Assembly (NCBI GenBank): GCA_964602415.1 | Contig: CAZRQL010000017.1 | Span: forward strand, 10,670-74,669 | Reading direction: 5' to 3' | Source of the DNA: CAZRQL01 sp964602415 | GTDB lineage: Bacteria > Bacteroidota > Bacteroidia > Cytophagales > Flammeovirgaceae | Length of the DNA stretch: 64,000 nucleotides | Part shown: one piece after another, positions 47,761 to 55,856 of the stretch | Position numbering within the stretch: position 1 is the first letter of the stretch | How the letters are laid out: each line of letters starts with the position of its first letter | Made by a program: the position numbers and the translations under genes | The notes under the pieces: model-generated | What the model was told of the DNA's origin: nothing | Seen by the model: the letters and a program-made list of their open reading frames with translations, nothing else | Database searches by the model: none

Positions 47761-50055
47761 TCATTTTTGCGATTTGACCAAAATATCGGCGTAGTTCTGA
47801 AGCTCGGTCAGCAAGTCGCTTATGTCTTTGTCGGCGGCGGCGGGGAACAGTTTTTTGACCTCTTCGATGGCTTTTTGTGCGGTGTCGCGGGCTTCTTTCT
47901 TTTTGCCTTGGTGAAACAGTTCGGCCATGTTTTTCAGGGTCTGAGTCAGCAAAGCGATGGCGTAGATTTTTTTGTCGCCGGCTTCTTGGGCGTATTCGAC
48001 TTCGCCGGTGGCTTGGCTCCAAGTCAATTTGGCGGTGGTTTGCTGGGTTACTTGCTTGTTTTGCCTGACATCAAAAAAACTGATTTTGATTTCAACAGGC
48101 TGCTCTTCAAGTGCTTGGGTTGGATTTACCAAAGTAAATTTGACCAACGCCAGTTGGCTCATGCCTGCGAAGGCTTTTTTGAGGCTCAGGGTAAATTTGC
48201 CTTGGGTCTTGGTCTCTAAAGGAAAACCATACACTTGCGCCATGAGCATTTTGGGGTTGTAGCTGACTTCGGCTTTTACGTTGGTGGCTATGGGGTACAT
48301 CAAACTACCAAATTCTTTGAGGAAAGCATCCATGATTTGGGGGGCATCTTTGATGAGTTCTATCATGCCGCCGCCCTGAGAAGCCAGCAAGGTCAGTAGC
48401 GCGGCATTGTAGCCCTCCCCTACCCCCACCGCCGAACATTCGACACCTTTGGCGTTGTACTCTTTGGATTTTTTGAGCAATACCTCCACAGGGTCTCCGC
48501 CGTAGCCATCACTAAGCAAGACAACTCTATTGATAGCGTTTTTTTTCAAGTGCTTGAGCACTTGCTCGTAGCCTTCAAATAAGCCTGCGGATATATTGGT
48601 ACCGCCTTCGGCAGCGATTCGCTCTACAATGGCGGCTATGTTGGCTTTGTCTTTGCCTACAAGTTGCGAAGCAAGGTGTACGGTTTTGTCATCGCTGAAA
48701 GAGACTATGGAAATCCTGTCTTCGGGACGCATTTTTTCAAGCAAAGCCAGTAGGGCTGTTTTGACATAGTGGATTCTGTCGCCCATCATAGAGCCGCTTC
48801 GGTCTATGACAAAAGCCACATTGAAGGGCTGAGAGGCTGTCTGGGGTGCTTCGCCCACAAAAGCCATGCGCAAAAGGGCTTGCGTAGAAGAGCCGTTGAT
48901 TTGTCCGCAAAAGGCTGCATACGGTTTGATGCCTTCGCCCTGAGCGGCAGGGGGAAACTGCCTGTCAAAAAAATACTCAAAAGAGCGGTGTAAAATATCC
49001 TCAGGTCGGGGTATGTAACTCTCGGGGTATTGGTAGCGAGGCTCGGGGCGATAGACTACCGTCTTGTTGCTGTAGCCAATCCCCTGAAAACGAGTCAAAT
49101 CAATCCCATCAATCCGCTTTTCAAACTTACCGTGTATGAAATAGATTTTGCCTTTGGGCAACAAAAAATCAACTTTGCCCTCGCTGTCGGTGATGCCTTT
49201 ATAGACCTTGCTGCCCCCGTATTCTTCCAAAAAAATAGGTTCTCCCGCCCAAACCTCAGAGGCAGATTTTTTTACTTTGAGGTGTATGGCTACCCTCGAG
49301 GAAGTGCCTTCTACATTTTTGGGCAAGTTTTGGGTGATGGTATCGTGTTGGTTGGTTTCTTCGACGCGGGTAGGCTCAAAGGTCAGGCTTTTGGTGTGGT
49401 ACTGGCTGCGGGCATCTAAGTCTATGTAGCTAAAATTGGCTATGCCGTCCACGTCAATTTCATAATCTTGTCCCATGGGTACCCTGAAGCGCGCCGTGCC
49501 TGCCTCACCTGTTGCAGCGTGGTAGATTTGCAAGGTTTTGTAGCAGACCAAGGAAACGGGCACGTTGGGCATGGTGGCCCCTTTGGTTGAGTTGAGTTGG
49601 ACATTGACAATGGCCTCTGTGGCGGTGGGTTTGTCAAAGGGGCTTATTTTTTGCTTTGTTTCATTGAATTTCAGGCTCAACCTGTCAGGATGTACCCTTG
49701 TTTCTCTAAGGTAATGGTTGTAGTCGTAGGTGATTCGTTTGGTGTATTCCGCTGTTTTTCCGGCGGGCACGGCGGGCAAGGCTATCTGCCAAGCCCAATA
49801 GTCGTTGATGTCCAAGATTCCAATTTGCCAGACTTTCCCCTCCGTAAAAGTTACGCTCACAAATCCATCGAAGTCGGTTTTGGCTTTGAGGACTTTGCCG
49901 CTTTCCAACTCGGTGAAGCGCACTTCGGTATCTTTGAGACCTACCAATTTGCCGTCTTGGTTGGTTCTCACCGTCAGCCGCAGCAACAGCGAGCCTTGCG
50001 CACAAGCCGAAAATGCCCAACCAAGCATTAGAATAGAGAAAAGAACGCGTTTCAT
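47761..50055 (-). CDS. Secreted von Willebrand factor A domain protein
   Basis: 764 residues from the ATG at 50055 (signal peptide MKRVLFSILMLGWAFSACAQ; AFSAC could also be read as a lipobox). Carboxypeptidase-like/Ig-like repeats (about 20-330) with D-F-D-G and D-S-E-G turns precede a vWA domain (about 410-590). Its MIDAS motif is complete: VIDRSGSMMGD, GGTNISAGL and LLSDGYGG. A beta domain like those in VIT/vWA proteins and a helical C-terminus follow. The protein probably mediates metal-dependent adhesion or protein interaction at the envelope. It is convergent with dabB, 15 bp apart. Confidence 0.88.
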   Translation of the reverse strand: MKRVLFSILMLGWAFSACAQGSLLLRLTVRTNQDGKLVGLKDTEVRFTELESGKVLKAKTDFDGFVSVTFTEGKVWQIGILDINDYWAWQIALPAVPAGKTAEYTKRITYDYNHYLRETRVHPDRLSLKFNETKQKISPFDKPTATEAIVNVQLNSTKGATMPNVPVSLVCYKTLQIYHAATGEAGTARFRVPMGQDYEIDVDGIANFSYIDLDARSQYHTKSLTFEPTRVEETNQHDTITQNLPKNVEGTSSRVAIHLKVKKSASEVWAGEPIFLEEYGGSKVYKGITDSEGKVDFLLPKGKIYFIHGKFEKRIDGIDLTRFQGIGYSNKTVVYRPEPRYQYPESYIPRPEDILHRSFEYFFDRQFPPAAQGEGIKPYAAFCGQINGSSTQALLRMAFVGEAPQTASQPFNVAFVIDRSGSMMGDRIHYVKTALLALLEKMRPEDRISIVSFSDDKTVHLASQLVGKDKANIAAIVERIAAEGGTNISAGLFEGYEQVLKHLKKNAINRVVLLSDGYGGDPVEVLLKKSKEYNAKGVECSAVGVGEGYNAALLTLLASQGGGMIELIKDAPQIMDAFLKEFGSLMYPIATNVKAEVSYNPKMLMAQVYGFPLETKTQGKFTLSLKKAFAGMSQLALVKFTLVNPTQALEEQPVEIKISFFDVRQNKQVTQQTTAKLTWSQATGEVEYAQEAGDKKIYAIALLTQTLKNMAELFHQGKKKEARDTAQKAIEEVKKLFPAAADKDISDLLTELQNYADILVKSQK

Positions 50056-50355
50056 ACTCAGAGATTTTTTACAATCATCTTTGCAATTACTTGGCCATAG
50101 TATCATTGATGACAATGCAATGCAAAAGGTGTCGCGATTTTCTATCAACATGCAATTCCTAAAGGATTGGTTATGAAATAGCTATTTAGAAAGAAAATCT
50201 TCCTTCGATTGTGGTACGAAGGTATAGAGTGGCCGAACAAAGGACTACACAAGCGGCAGCAAAGGCCGCCATTTTTTTGATTTAAAAAAAGCAGGCCTAC
50301 TCGTAATGCTTTTCGCATACGCCGACCTTGGGGTTAGAAACCAAATTCATAGTCA
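50056..50355. other. Intergenic stretch with a diverged repeat and a possible micro-ORF
   Basis: This 300-bp spacer holds a 28-codon reverse-strand frame (50186-50272) and one copy of a diverged ~60-bp repeat (50298-50361) that recurs at 52089-52156. I see no strong terminator. Confidence 0.5.
50186..50272 (-). CDS. Possible 28-residue hydrophobic peptide
   Basis: ATG at 50272 and TAA at 50188-50186 encode a short Ala/Cys/Leu-rich hydrophobic peptide starting MAAFAAACVVLCSATLYL. It could be a small membrane peptide, but the length, the lack of a recognised family and the weak start context keep confidence low. Confidence 0.2.
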   Translation of the reverse strand: MAAFAAACVVLCSATLYLRTTIEGRFSF

Positions 50356-50361
50356 TCAAAA
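50298..50361 (-). repeat. Diverged ~60-bp repeat, copy 1
   Basis: Similar to 52089-52156. The first 26 plus-strand positions match at 23, and both copies end with CATCAAAA. Read on the reverse strand this copy can encode a 19-residue frame ending VGVCEKHYE-stop. Confidence 0.5.
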
Positions 50362-51630
50362 ATTTAGACTATAAACAAATACTTGAATCAAGAATTCATT
50401 TTCTTCCAAATACTTATCTTCTTGACTCTTCAAATCCTCAAAAGTTACATTGAGATATTTTTCATATCGTCCTCCTACTCTAATAATAATCATCTTTTTA
50501 GAATCAGGAAAAAAATGAAATAACCCGTCTGATACGAATAGAGGAAAGTCGTTTTGAGTCAAAGTATCAGAAAAAGAGTAATTATAATCTGAGATACCAT
50601 AATTAATAATGCCTTCTTTGATTTTCATATCTTGGTATTTTAGAACACCTTGCTCTAAATCCCAAATATCTACTTTTCTAATAGCCGGTGCACCATCCGA
50701 ATGTTTTTTAAATGTTGGAACATAATAACAAACCATTAGTGTCTTTTCATCAATAAAATGTACCCTTTCTACGCGCGCTATATTATTAATATGATTTTTT
50801 AAATAACCTAAAACCACAGATATATTCCCGCCATTGTCCTTTATTTTAAGAGCAGTATCCAACAAATGAGTAGGAGTAAAATTTACCCAGCCCTGAATAT
50901 CTTCTCTTTTGATTACCCTTTTAAGATTTAGGGAGCTATCATACAAAGAAACCTCATATTTTACAGTCTGAGACAGTACGCTTTGCCCTTTGTAAAAGTC
51001 AAACCAATGATTAGGTTGATAATATGAAAACTCAGGATGTTTAAAATCGAAATAAGTCATCCCAAGAAAAATGTGCTTTTTTAAATCATAGCGATAGATA
51101 TAATTCCAATTTGATTTCAATTCAATTGTTCTGTAACTATTGAATAAATAAATACAATCGTTGTGGGAATAAATATCTTGATAAAAAATCCCTTTTATCG
51201 GAGTAAAAAACGAAAAACTATACCGTCCTGCACTGTTTTTAACAAAGGTGCCAAACATATTTTGTTGATAGCCAATATGAAAAGAAGTAGCATTTAAACA
51301 AAAGCTTTTTATAGAGTTCGGATAATCATCTCTTATGTATAACTCAGGAGTAACCAGAGCAAAATCTAACCTCTCACCATTTAGAATGTTAAATTTTGTG
51401 AAAAACAATGAGTCAGAATCTTCTTTATTTTTTTGTTTAGGCGAAAAAAAGTATAAATCGTTCCTATAAGGATGCCAATCTAAATTAAATACATCGGTAT
51501 TGGAAATAAAATCATCCGTGTTTTCAATAAAAAATATCGTATCAAGACTAATCTTTTTATTGAAGTCGATCTGCGCACGAACCCTTAGATGGGGATACAA
51601 GACTAAAAACAGCACTAATAATAGTTTCAT
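50356..51630 (-). CDS. Secreted protein of unknown function
   Basis: 424 residues. The N-terminal signal peptide ends near RVRAQ. The remainder is beta-rich with regular aromatic and Asp turns (FNLDWHPYRNDLYFF, NDCIYLFNSYRTIEL, KKMIIIRVGGRYEKYL), suggesting a beta-propeller-like secreted or lipid-exposed protein. I do not recognise a family. It lies 55 bp downstream of another unknown secreted gene, with a terminator between them, and the pair is bracketed by a diverged repeat. Confidence 0.75.
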   Translation of the reverse strand: MKLLLVLFLVLYPHLRVRAQIDFNKKISLDTIFFIENTDDFISNTDVFNLDWHPYRNDLYFFSPKQKNKEDSDSLFFTKFNILNGERLDFALVTPELYIRDDYPNSIKSFCLNATSFHIGYQQNMFGTFVKNSAGRYSFSFFTPIKGIFYQDIYSHNDCIYLFNSYRTIELKSNWNYIYRYDLKKHIFLGMTYFDFKHPEFSYYQPNHWFDFYKGQSVLSQTVKYEVSLYDSSLNLKRVIKREDIQGWVNFTPTHLLDTALKIKDNGGNISVVLGYLKNHINNIARVERVHFIDEKTLMVCYYVPTFKKHSDGAPAIRKVDIWDLEQGVLKYQDMKIKEGIINYGISDYNYSFSDTLTQNDFPLFVSDGLFHFFPDSKKMIIIRVGGRYEKYLNVTFEDLKSQEDKYLEENEFLIQVFVYSLNF

Positions 51631-51634
51631 ATTA

Positions 51635-51677
51635 CTTTTTAAATAAAAAGGCTCTCATCACAAGAAAGGAGAGCCTT
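51635..51677 (-). terminator. Rho-independent terminator between two secreted-protein genes
   Basis: On the reverse strand a perfect 9-bp stem (AAGGCTCTC / GAGAGCCTT) with an 11-nt loop is followed by a T-rich tract, 8 bp after the stop of the 125-residue gene. Confidence 0.75.
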
Positions 51678-51685
51678 AAAATAAA

Positions 51686-52063
51686 TTAATATTGAATCAC
51701 AACAAAATCAGCGTCGTATGTCCCTAATGGGTTAAGTACAGCAAGCCACTCTACTCTGGCATTTATATCGGTGTTATGGATAACACCGCTCAATACTCCG
51801 GACAAAATCATTTGCTCTGCTTGATGGATCAATGCCCCATATTGAGCAGTTTGTGTGGCGCAAATTGTAGGACAAGGTTCTCTGCCCGGATCCTTACACT
51901 TGATGTTGCAAACATCATTGCCTTTCGCATCTGTTGACCACCAAGAACTTACAGAACTGTAGCCATCACAACCACCATTTTTAACGTGCCTGTTGATTTT
52001 AGTTGTCTGGGCAAATAGGGAACTTGTCAGTAAAAATGGAAATAATAAGAAAATAATTTTCAT
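51686..52063 (-). CDS. Small secreted cysteine-containing protein
   Basis: 125 residues with a signal peptide (to about 19, SLFAQ). The mature part has six cysteines, clustered as GGCDG, DVCNIKCKDPGREPCPTICAT, which suggests disulfides or metal binding. The C-terminus ends with GTYDADFVVIQY. No family recognised. Its upstream region holds four tandem CAAAAAT heptamers and a diverged repeat. Confidence 0.7.
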   Translation of the reverse strand: MKIIFLLFPFLLTSSLFAQTTKINRHVKNGGCDGYSSVSSWWSTDAKGNDVCNIKCKDPGREPCPTICATQTAQYGALIHQAEQMILSGVLSGVIHNTDINARVEWLAVLNPLGTYDADFVVIQY

Positions 52064-52088
52064 TGATTTTTGTTTTAAAAATTAATGC

Positions 52089-52156
52089 TACTCATAAGGC
52101 TTTTCACATACGCCCCCTTAGTATCAGAAGGGAAACTGACTTTCATGGCCATCAAA
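52089..52156 (-). repeat. Diverged ~60-bp repeat, copy 2
   Basis: Related to 50298-50361. On the reverse strand it encodes GGVCEKPYE-stop if read in the frame matching the other copy. However, the in-frame ATG (MAMKVSFPSDTK) would need one extra G in a five-G run to reach that frame, which suggests decay. Confidence 0.5.
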
Positions 52157-52163
52157 AGCGGTA

Positions 52164-52191
52164 CAAAAATCAAAAATCAAAAATCAAAAAT
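52164..52191. repeat. Four tandem CAAAAAT heptamers
   Basis: Four perfect 7-bp units stand in tandem about 100 bp upstream of the 125-residue secreted gene. Slippage here could change promoter spacing. Confidence 0.8.
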
Positions 52192-52260
52192 ACAATATGA
52201 ATTTTTTGTGAATTTTTTGTTACATAGGTATTAATAATAGTTAGTGTACTAACAACCAAC

Positions 52261-53064
52261 TCAATCCAGCCTCAAAGTATCGGAGGCGGGCAGTTCGGGG
52301 TCGCTGACCATCAGGTCAATAATCTGGCCGACCTTAAGTTGGGCATCTTTGCGTGGGTAGGGTTTTTGGTGCACGACCGTATTTTTGGGTTGAGAGGAAT
52401 AGATGTATTTTACTTCGCCCACCACCAGCCCCACGCCAATAATGTAAAATTCGGCTTCATCGAGTTGCATGCCTATCAGATTGGGGACGTTCATCATGCC
52501 TTTGTCAAGCCCGTTTCCGGCTATTATGTCTATGGTCGTGCCTCTGGAGATTTTGAGCCCGGCTTTTAGGTCTTCGGACTTGTATTCTTTGCCCCCAATG
52601 ACCAGAGCCAGCACCAGTCCGGGAGCAGGGTCGTCCACAAAGGTGCGGTTACCGATTTTGAGTTCCCTGAGACGAAACTGATTTTCAGCATTTTTGAGCG
52701 AGCCGCCTATCACGGGAGGCACTTCGACCAAATCCCTGCCCATGCGCTGAACGGTAAGATAGATTTTGCGGTTGAGTTTGACTTTGCTGTTGGCGGTGGG
52801 CTTTTGTTGCAGCACCGTGAGAGGCCGCGCGCCTTTGTCTATCGAGTCGCTTACCACAAAAGACAACTCTTTGTCGGCCAGTATCTTTTCGACTTCGTCA
52901 AGGGTATAGTTTCTAAGGTCAGGCACGGTGATGGACTCGCCGTGATGGGTGAGTTTGGGCAGTACCCAATTGAAAAAAACCAAGGCTATCAAAAGGTACA
53001 GAGACAATATGAGCAACAAGTTGGCTATCAATGCCCTTTTGGAATTATCGGAAAATAGAAACAT
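52261..53064 (-). CDS. PASTA domain membrane protein
   Basis: 267 residues. One N-terminal membrane helix (about 12-34) is followed by three PASTA domains (about 43-115, 116-190 and 192-262), each with a V-P-x-L/V start such as ITVPDLRNYTLDEVEKIL and MNVPNLIGMQLDEAEFYI. PASTA domains bind muropeptides or unlinked peptidoglycan. No kinase domain is attached, unlike in Gram-positive PASTA kinases. The ATG at 53064 is preferred over an upstream GTG at 53112. The aminotransferase gene lies 65 bp upstream. Confidence 0.88.
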   Translation of the reverse strand: MFLFSDNSKRALIANLLLILSLYLLIALVFFNWVLPKLTHHGESITVPDLRNYTLDEVEKILADKELSFVVSDSIDKGARPLTVLQQKPTANSKVKLNRKIYLTVQRMGRDLVEVPPVIGGSLKNAENQFRLRELKIGNRTFVDDPAPGLVLALVIGGKEYKSEDLKAGLKISRGTTIDIIAGNGLDKGMMNVPNLIGMQLDEAEFYIIGVGLVVGEVKYIYSSQPKNTVVHQKPYPRKDAQLKVGQIIDLMVSDPELPASDTLRLD

Positions 53065-53129
53065 AAGAACGTAGGTTTGTTGCACAAATTTGGACAAAGA
53101 CTCTTTGCCCACAAACTAAAATGTATAAA

Positions 53130-54272
53130 CTATTGCAGCAGTCGTCGAAGTCTTTCGGCGGCTTGAAGCAAGGTTTGCTCTTTTTTGGCAAAACAAAAGC
53201 GGATGATTTTTGGGTCGGTGGGCTTAGAATAAAACGGCGAAATGGGTATGGTAGCCACACCGATTTTTTCGCTCATCCAGAGGGCAAACTCACAATCACC
53301 GACTTGGCTGACCGCGCTGTAGTCGGCCAGCACAAAATACGAGCCGCTACAAGGCAAAAACCTCAAAGGCAAATCTTGGGTCAAAGACAAAAAGTAATCC
53401 CGTTTTTGCTGGTAAAATCTTGACAGGTCGAGGTATTTTTCTTTTTGCTGCAAGTAAGTGGCCAAAGCGATTTGTGCGGGGGTAAACGTGCTAAAAGTGA
53501 TGTATTGATGGACTTTTCTAAACTCGCGCATCAGTGGCTCAGGGGCAAGACAATAGCCTATTTTCCAACCCGTTGCGTGGTAGGTTTTGCCAAAAGAATA
53601 CACAGCCAAAGACCTTTGCCTCAATGCCTCGCTTTCCAAAACCGATGCGTGGGGATTGCCATCGTACACCAAATGCTCATACACTTCATCACTGATAACC
53701 AACAAATTATATTGCTCTGCCAACACTTCCAACTCTTTGATGTCTTGGTCTGAGAAAACAGACCCGCTGGGGTTGTGGGGGCTATTGACCACAATGGCGC
53801 GGGTGCGGGGTGTGATGGAGGCCTTCACCTTTTGCCAATCTACATTAAAATCCGGCCCCAAACTTACCCCCACTGCCACACCGCCACAAAGCTCAATAGC
53901 AGGGATATAGCAGTCGTAACAAGGCTCCAATACAATTACTTCTTGCCCGGGACAAACCAAAGCGGCCAGCGCGTCAAAAATGGCCTCCGTTGCTCCCGAA
54001 GTTACCGTTATCTCCGTGTCGGGGTTGATGGACAGGCCGTAGCAAAGGGCTACTTTATCGGCAATAGCCTGTCTGAGCAGTGGATGGCCTGCCATGTGGG
54101 CGTATTGGTTTTGGCCTTCGAGCATGGCTTGGTGGCACAAATCGGCCAACTGAACATCTATATCAAAATCAGGAAAGCCCTGAGACAAATTAATCGCACC
54201 ATGAGCGGCGGCGGCCTGAGACATCACCGTAAAAATCGTGGTACCTACTTTGGGAAACTTTGAAACCAACAT
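53130..54272 (-). CDS. Class I/II aminotransferase, methionine aminotransferase (YbdL) type
   Basis: 380 residues. PLP enzyme of fold I. The Schiff-base lysine is in YSFGKTYHATGWKIGY; NSPHNPSGSVF and SDEVYEHLVYDG are typical PLP contacts. The N-terminus (INLSQGFPDFDID) fits the YbdL/kynurenine aminotransferase-like subgroup, which transaminates methionine and aromatic amino acids. The preferred amino donor is inferred. Confidence 0.88.
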   Translation of the reverse strand: MLVSKFPKVGTTIFTVMSQAAAAHGAINLSQGFPDFDIDVQLADLCHQAMLEGQNQYAHMAGHPLLRQAIADKVALCYGLSINPDTEITVTSGATEAIFDALAALVCPGQEVIVLEPCYDCYIPAIELCGGVAVGVSLGPDFNVDWQKVKASITPRTRAIVVNSPHNPSGSVFSDQDIKELEVLAEQYNLLVISDEVYEHLVYDGNPHASVLESEALRQRSLAVYSFGKTYHATGWKIGYCLAPEPLMREFRKVHQYITFSTFTPAQIALATYLQQKEKYLDLSRFYQQKRDYFLSLTQDLPLRFLPCSGSYFVLADYSAVSQVGDCEFALWMSEKIGVATIPISPFYSKPTDPKIIRFCFAKKEQTLLQAAERLRRLLQ

Positions 54273-54290
54273 TAGAACAAATAAAAATGC

Positions 54291-54324
54291 AATAAAACAA
54301 AAAACCTGACAAAAAATGCCAGGT
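54291..54324 (-). terminator. Rho-independent terminator after the PhnD-like gene
   Basis: On the reverse strand ACCTGGCA and TGTCAGGT form an 8-bp stem with one G-U pair, followed by T-rich sequence, 27 bp after the stop codon. Confidence 0.6.
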
Positions 54325-54350
54325 CATAACAAAAACAAGCATTATCCCTA

Positions 54351-55256
54351 TTACTTGATAAATTCTTCCAAATCTTTGCCCAGCATCCTAATCGCATTGC
54401 GAAGCCCATCGTAGTCGCTGTCCGATGCTAGCTTAAAGCCATCAATGGCGTAGAGTTCGGTAAACACTTTTTTGCCCTCGTCGAGCAGGGCGTATTTGAT
54501 AAAGGCATTGGCTATGGTTTCGATGAGCTCAGCGGGCAACTCACGGCTAAAAACGACCGGATCATTGGCTATCTCATCGGTGAGGGCTATGATTTTGACT
54601 TTGCTCATCACATCGGGAAATTGGGTGAGTACCCTGGAGCGGGCATCTCTGGGCGTGCCGTCTTGTGCCGGTGGAGAGTAAAAAGTCGCGCCCGCATCCA
54701 CTTGACCTTGATAAATCATGGTAACCACATTGTCGTGCTTCATGGCAAAGACCTCTTCGCCGGGCTTCACACCTGCCTCTTTGAGCAGTTTGGCGGGCAA
54801 CAAGTACCCCGAAGTAGAAGCAGCATCTACAAAAGCTATCTTTTTGCCAGATAGGGCGGCTAAGTTCAGCGAGTCAATCCCCAAAGCGGCCGAAGCCAAA
54901 ATCTGACCCCTGTAAAAAGGCGAACCGTAGCGCGTGGTGGTCAATTTGGCCATAGCACCGTATTTGCTGTGTGCCATCAAATACCCAAAAGAGTTCATCA
55001 CGGCCACATGCGCGCGCCCTGAGCCAAAAGACTCTACCACAGCCACATAGTTTTGAGGAATCTCGACCTTGAAATAAAGACCTGTCTCTTTTTCCAAAAA
55101 TTTTACAAAAGCATCCGACTTTTCGGCTATCGTTTCCGCATCCACCGAAGGAGTAAAAAACATCTTGATAGGATTTTTTTTGCTTCCAAGGTCAGCTTTC
55201 TCTTTGCTGCAAGAAGCAAAAAACAGAGCAAAGAAAATGTACAGTGTGTACCTCAT
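54351..55256 (-). CDS. PhnD/SsuA-type substrate-binding lipoprotein
   Basis: 301 residues. A lipoprotein signal (ALFFASCSKEK, lipobox Cys about 16) leads a type 2 periplasmic binding fold of the phosphonate/phosphite PhnD family. Signatures are VESFGSGRAHVAVMNSFGYLMAH, GKKIAFVDAASTSGYLLP and GQVDAGATFYSPPAQDG. The fold usually delivers a ligand to an ABC permease; none is adjacent, so the ligand (phosphonate or another small anion) is unknown. Confidence 0.88.
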   Translation of the reverse strand: MRYTLYIFFALFFASCSKEKADLGSKKNPIKMFFTPSVDAETIAEKSDAFVKFLEKETGLYFKVEIPQNYVAVVESFGSGRAHVAVMNSFGYLMAHSKYGAMAKLTTTRYGSPFYRGQILASAALGIDSLNLAALSGKKIAFVDAASTSGYLLPAKLLKEAGVKPGEEVFAMKHDNVVTMIYQGQVDAGATFYSPPAQDGTPRDARSRVLTQFPDVMSKVKIIALTDEIANDPVVFSRELPAELIETIANAFIKYALLDEGKKVFTELYAIDGFKLASDSDYDGLRNAIRMLGKDLEEFIK

Positions 55257-55309
55257 AGTATTCTCGTTTTTAGCAAAGGTAAACCATCAAAATGAACCGA
55301 AGGTAAAAC

Positions 55310-55771
55310 CTATGTTGCCGATTTGTTGGATTTAAAAAAACGTTTGGGTGCAAGCAGCATACCAAAACATTCTCCATCTTCTTTTTGCAAATGCTGATGA
55401 TGTACTTGGTGGGCTTTTCTAATGGCTTTAAAATACCAATGGTGGCTGGGATTGAACCACTTAAACCGGCGATGAATGTACACATCGTGTACCAAAAAAT
55501 AAGCCAAGCCATAAATAGCTATCCCCAAACCAATAAAAAACAAAAACTTGTACTCTGTGGCAGACCCAAAAATAAAACTCAGTGCGCTGGGAAAGGCGAA
55601 AATGAGAAAAAAAGCGTCGTTTTTCTCAAAAAAGCCCGGTTCTTTTTGGTGGTGGTCTTTGTGCAAGTACCACAGAAACCCGTGCATGACGTACTTATGG
55701 GTAAACCAAGCCATAAATTCCATGGTCAAAAAAGTGCCACAGGTTATCAAAATATAAAAGATTGTTTGCAT
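55310..55771 (-). CDS. crtZ: Carotenoid beta-ring hydroxylase (CrtZ-like, fatty acid hydroxylase superfamily)
   Basis: 153 residues with about four membrane helices and the di-iron histidine clusters HKYVMH, HKDHHQ, HDVYIHRR and HQVHHQH. CrtZ adds hydroxyl groups to beta-carotene rings, giving zeaxanthin. The ATG at 55771 begins the first helix. No other carotenoid gene lies in the window. It lies downstream of the defence operon on the same strand (85 bp). Confidence 0.9.
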   Translation of the reverse strand: MQTIFYILITCGTFLTMEFMAWFTHKYVMHGFLWYLHKDHHQKEPGFFEKNDAFFLIFAFPSALSFIFGSATEYKFLFFIGLGIAIYGLAYFLVHDVYIHRRFKWFNPSHHWYFKAIRKAHQVHHQHLQKEDGECFGMLLAPKRFFKSNKSAT

Positions 55772-55856
55772 AGTTTTTTTATTATAGACTGCACAAAGGT
55801 AAGTGCCCCTCATAGTTTTGTGGGTGATTTTTTTGGGCATCGGGATTGTTGGCAGG

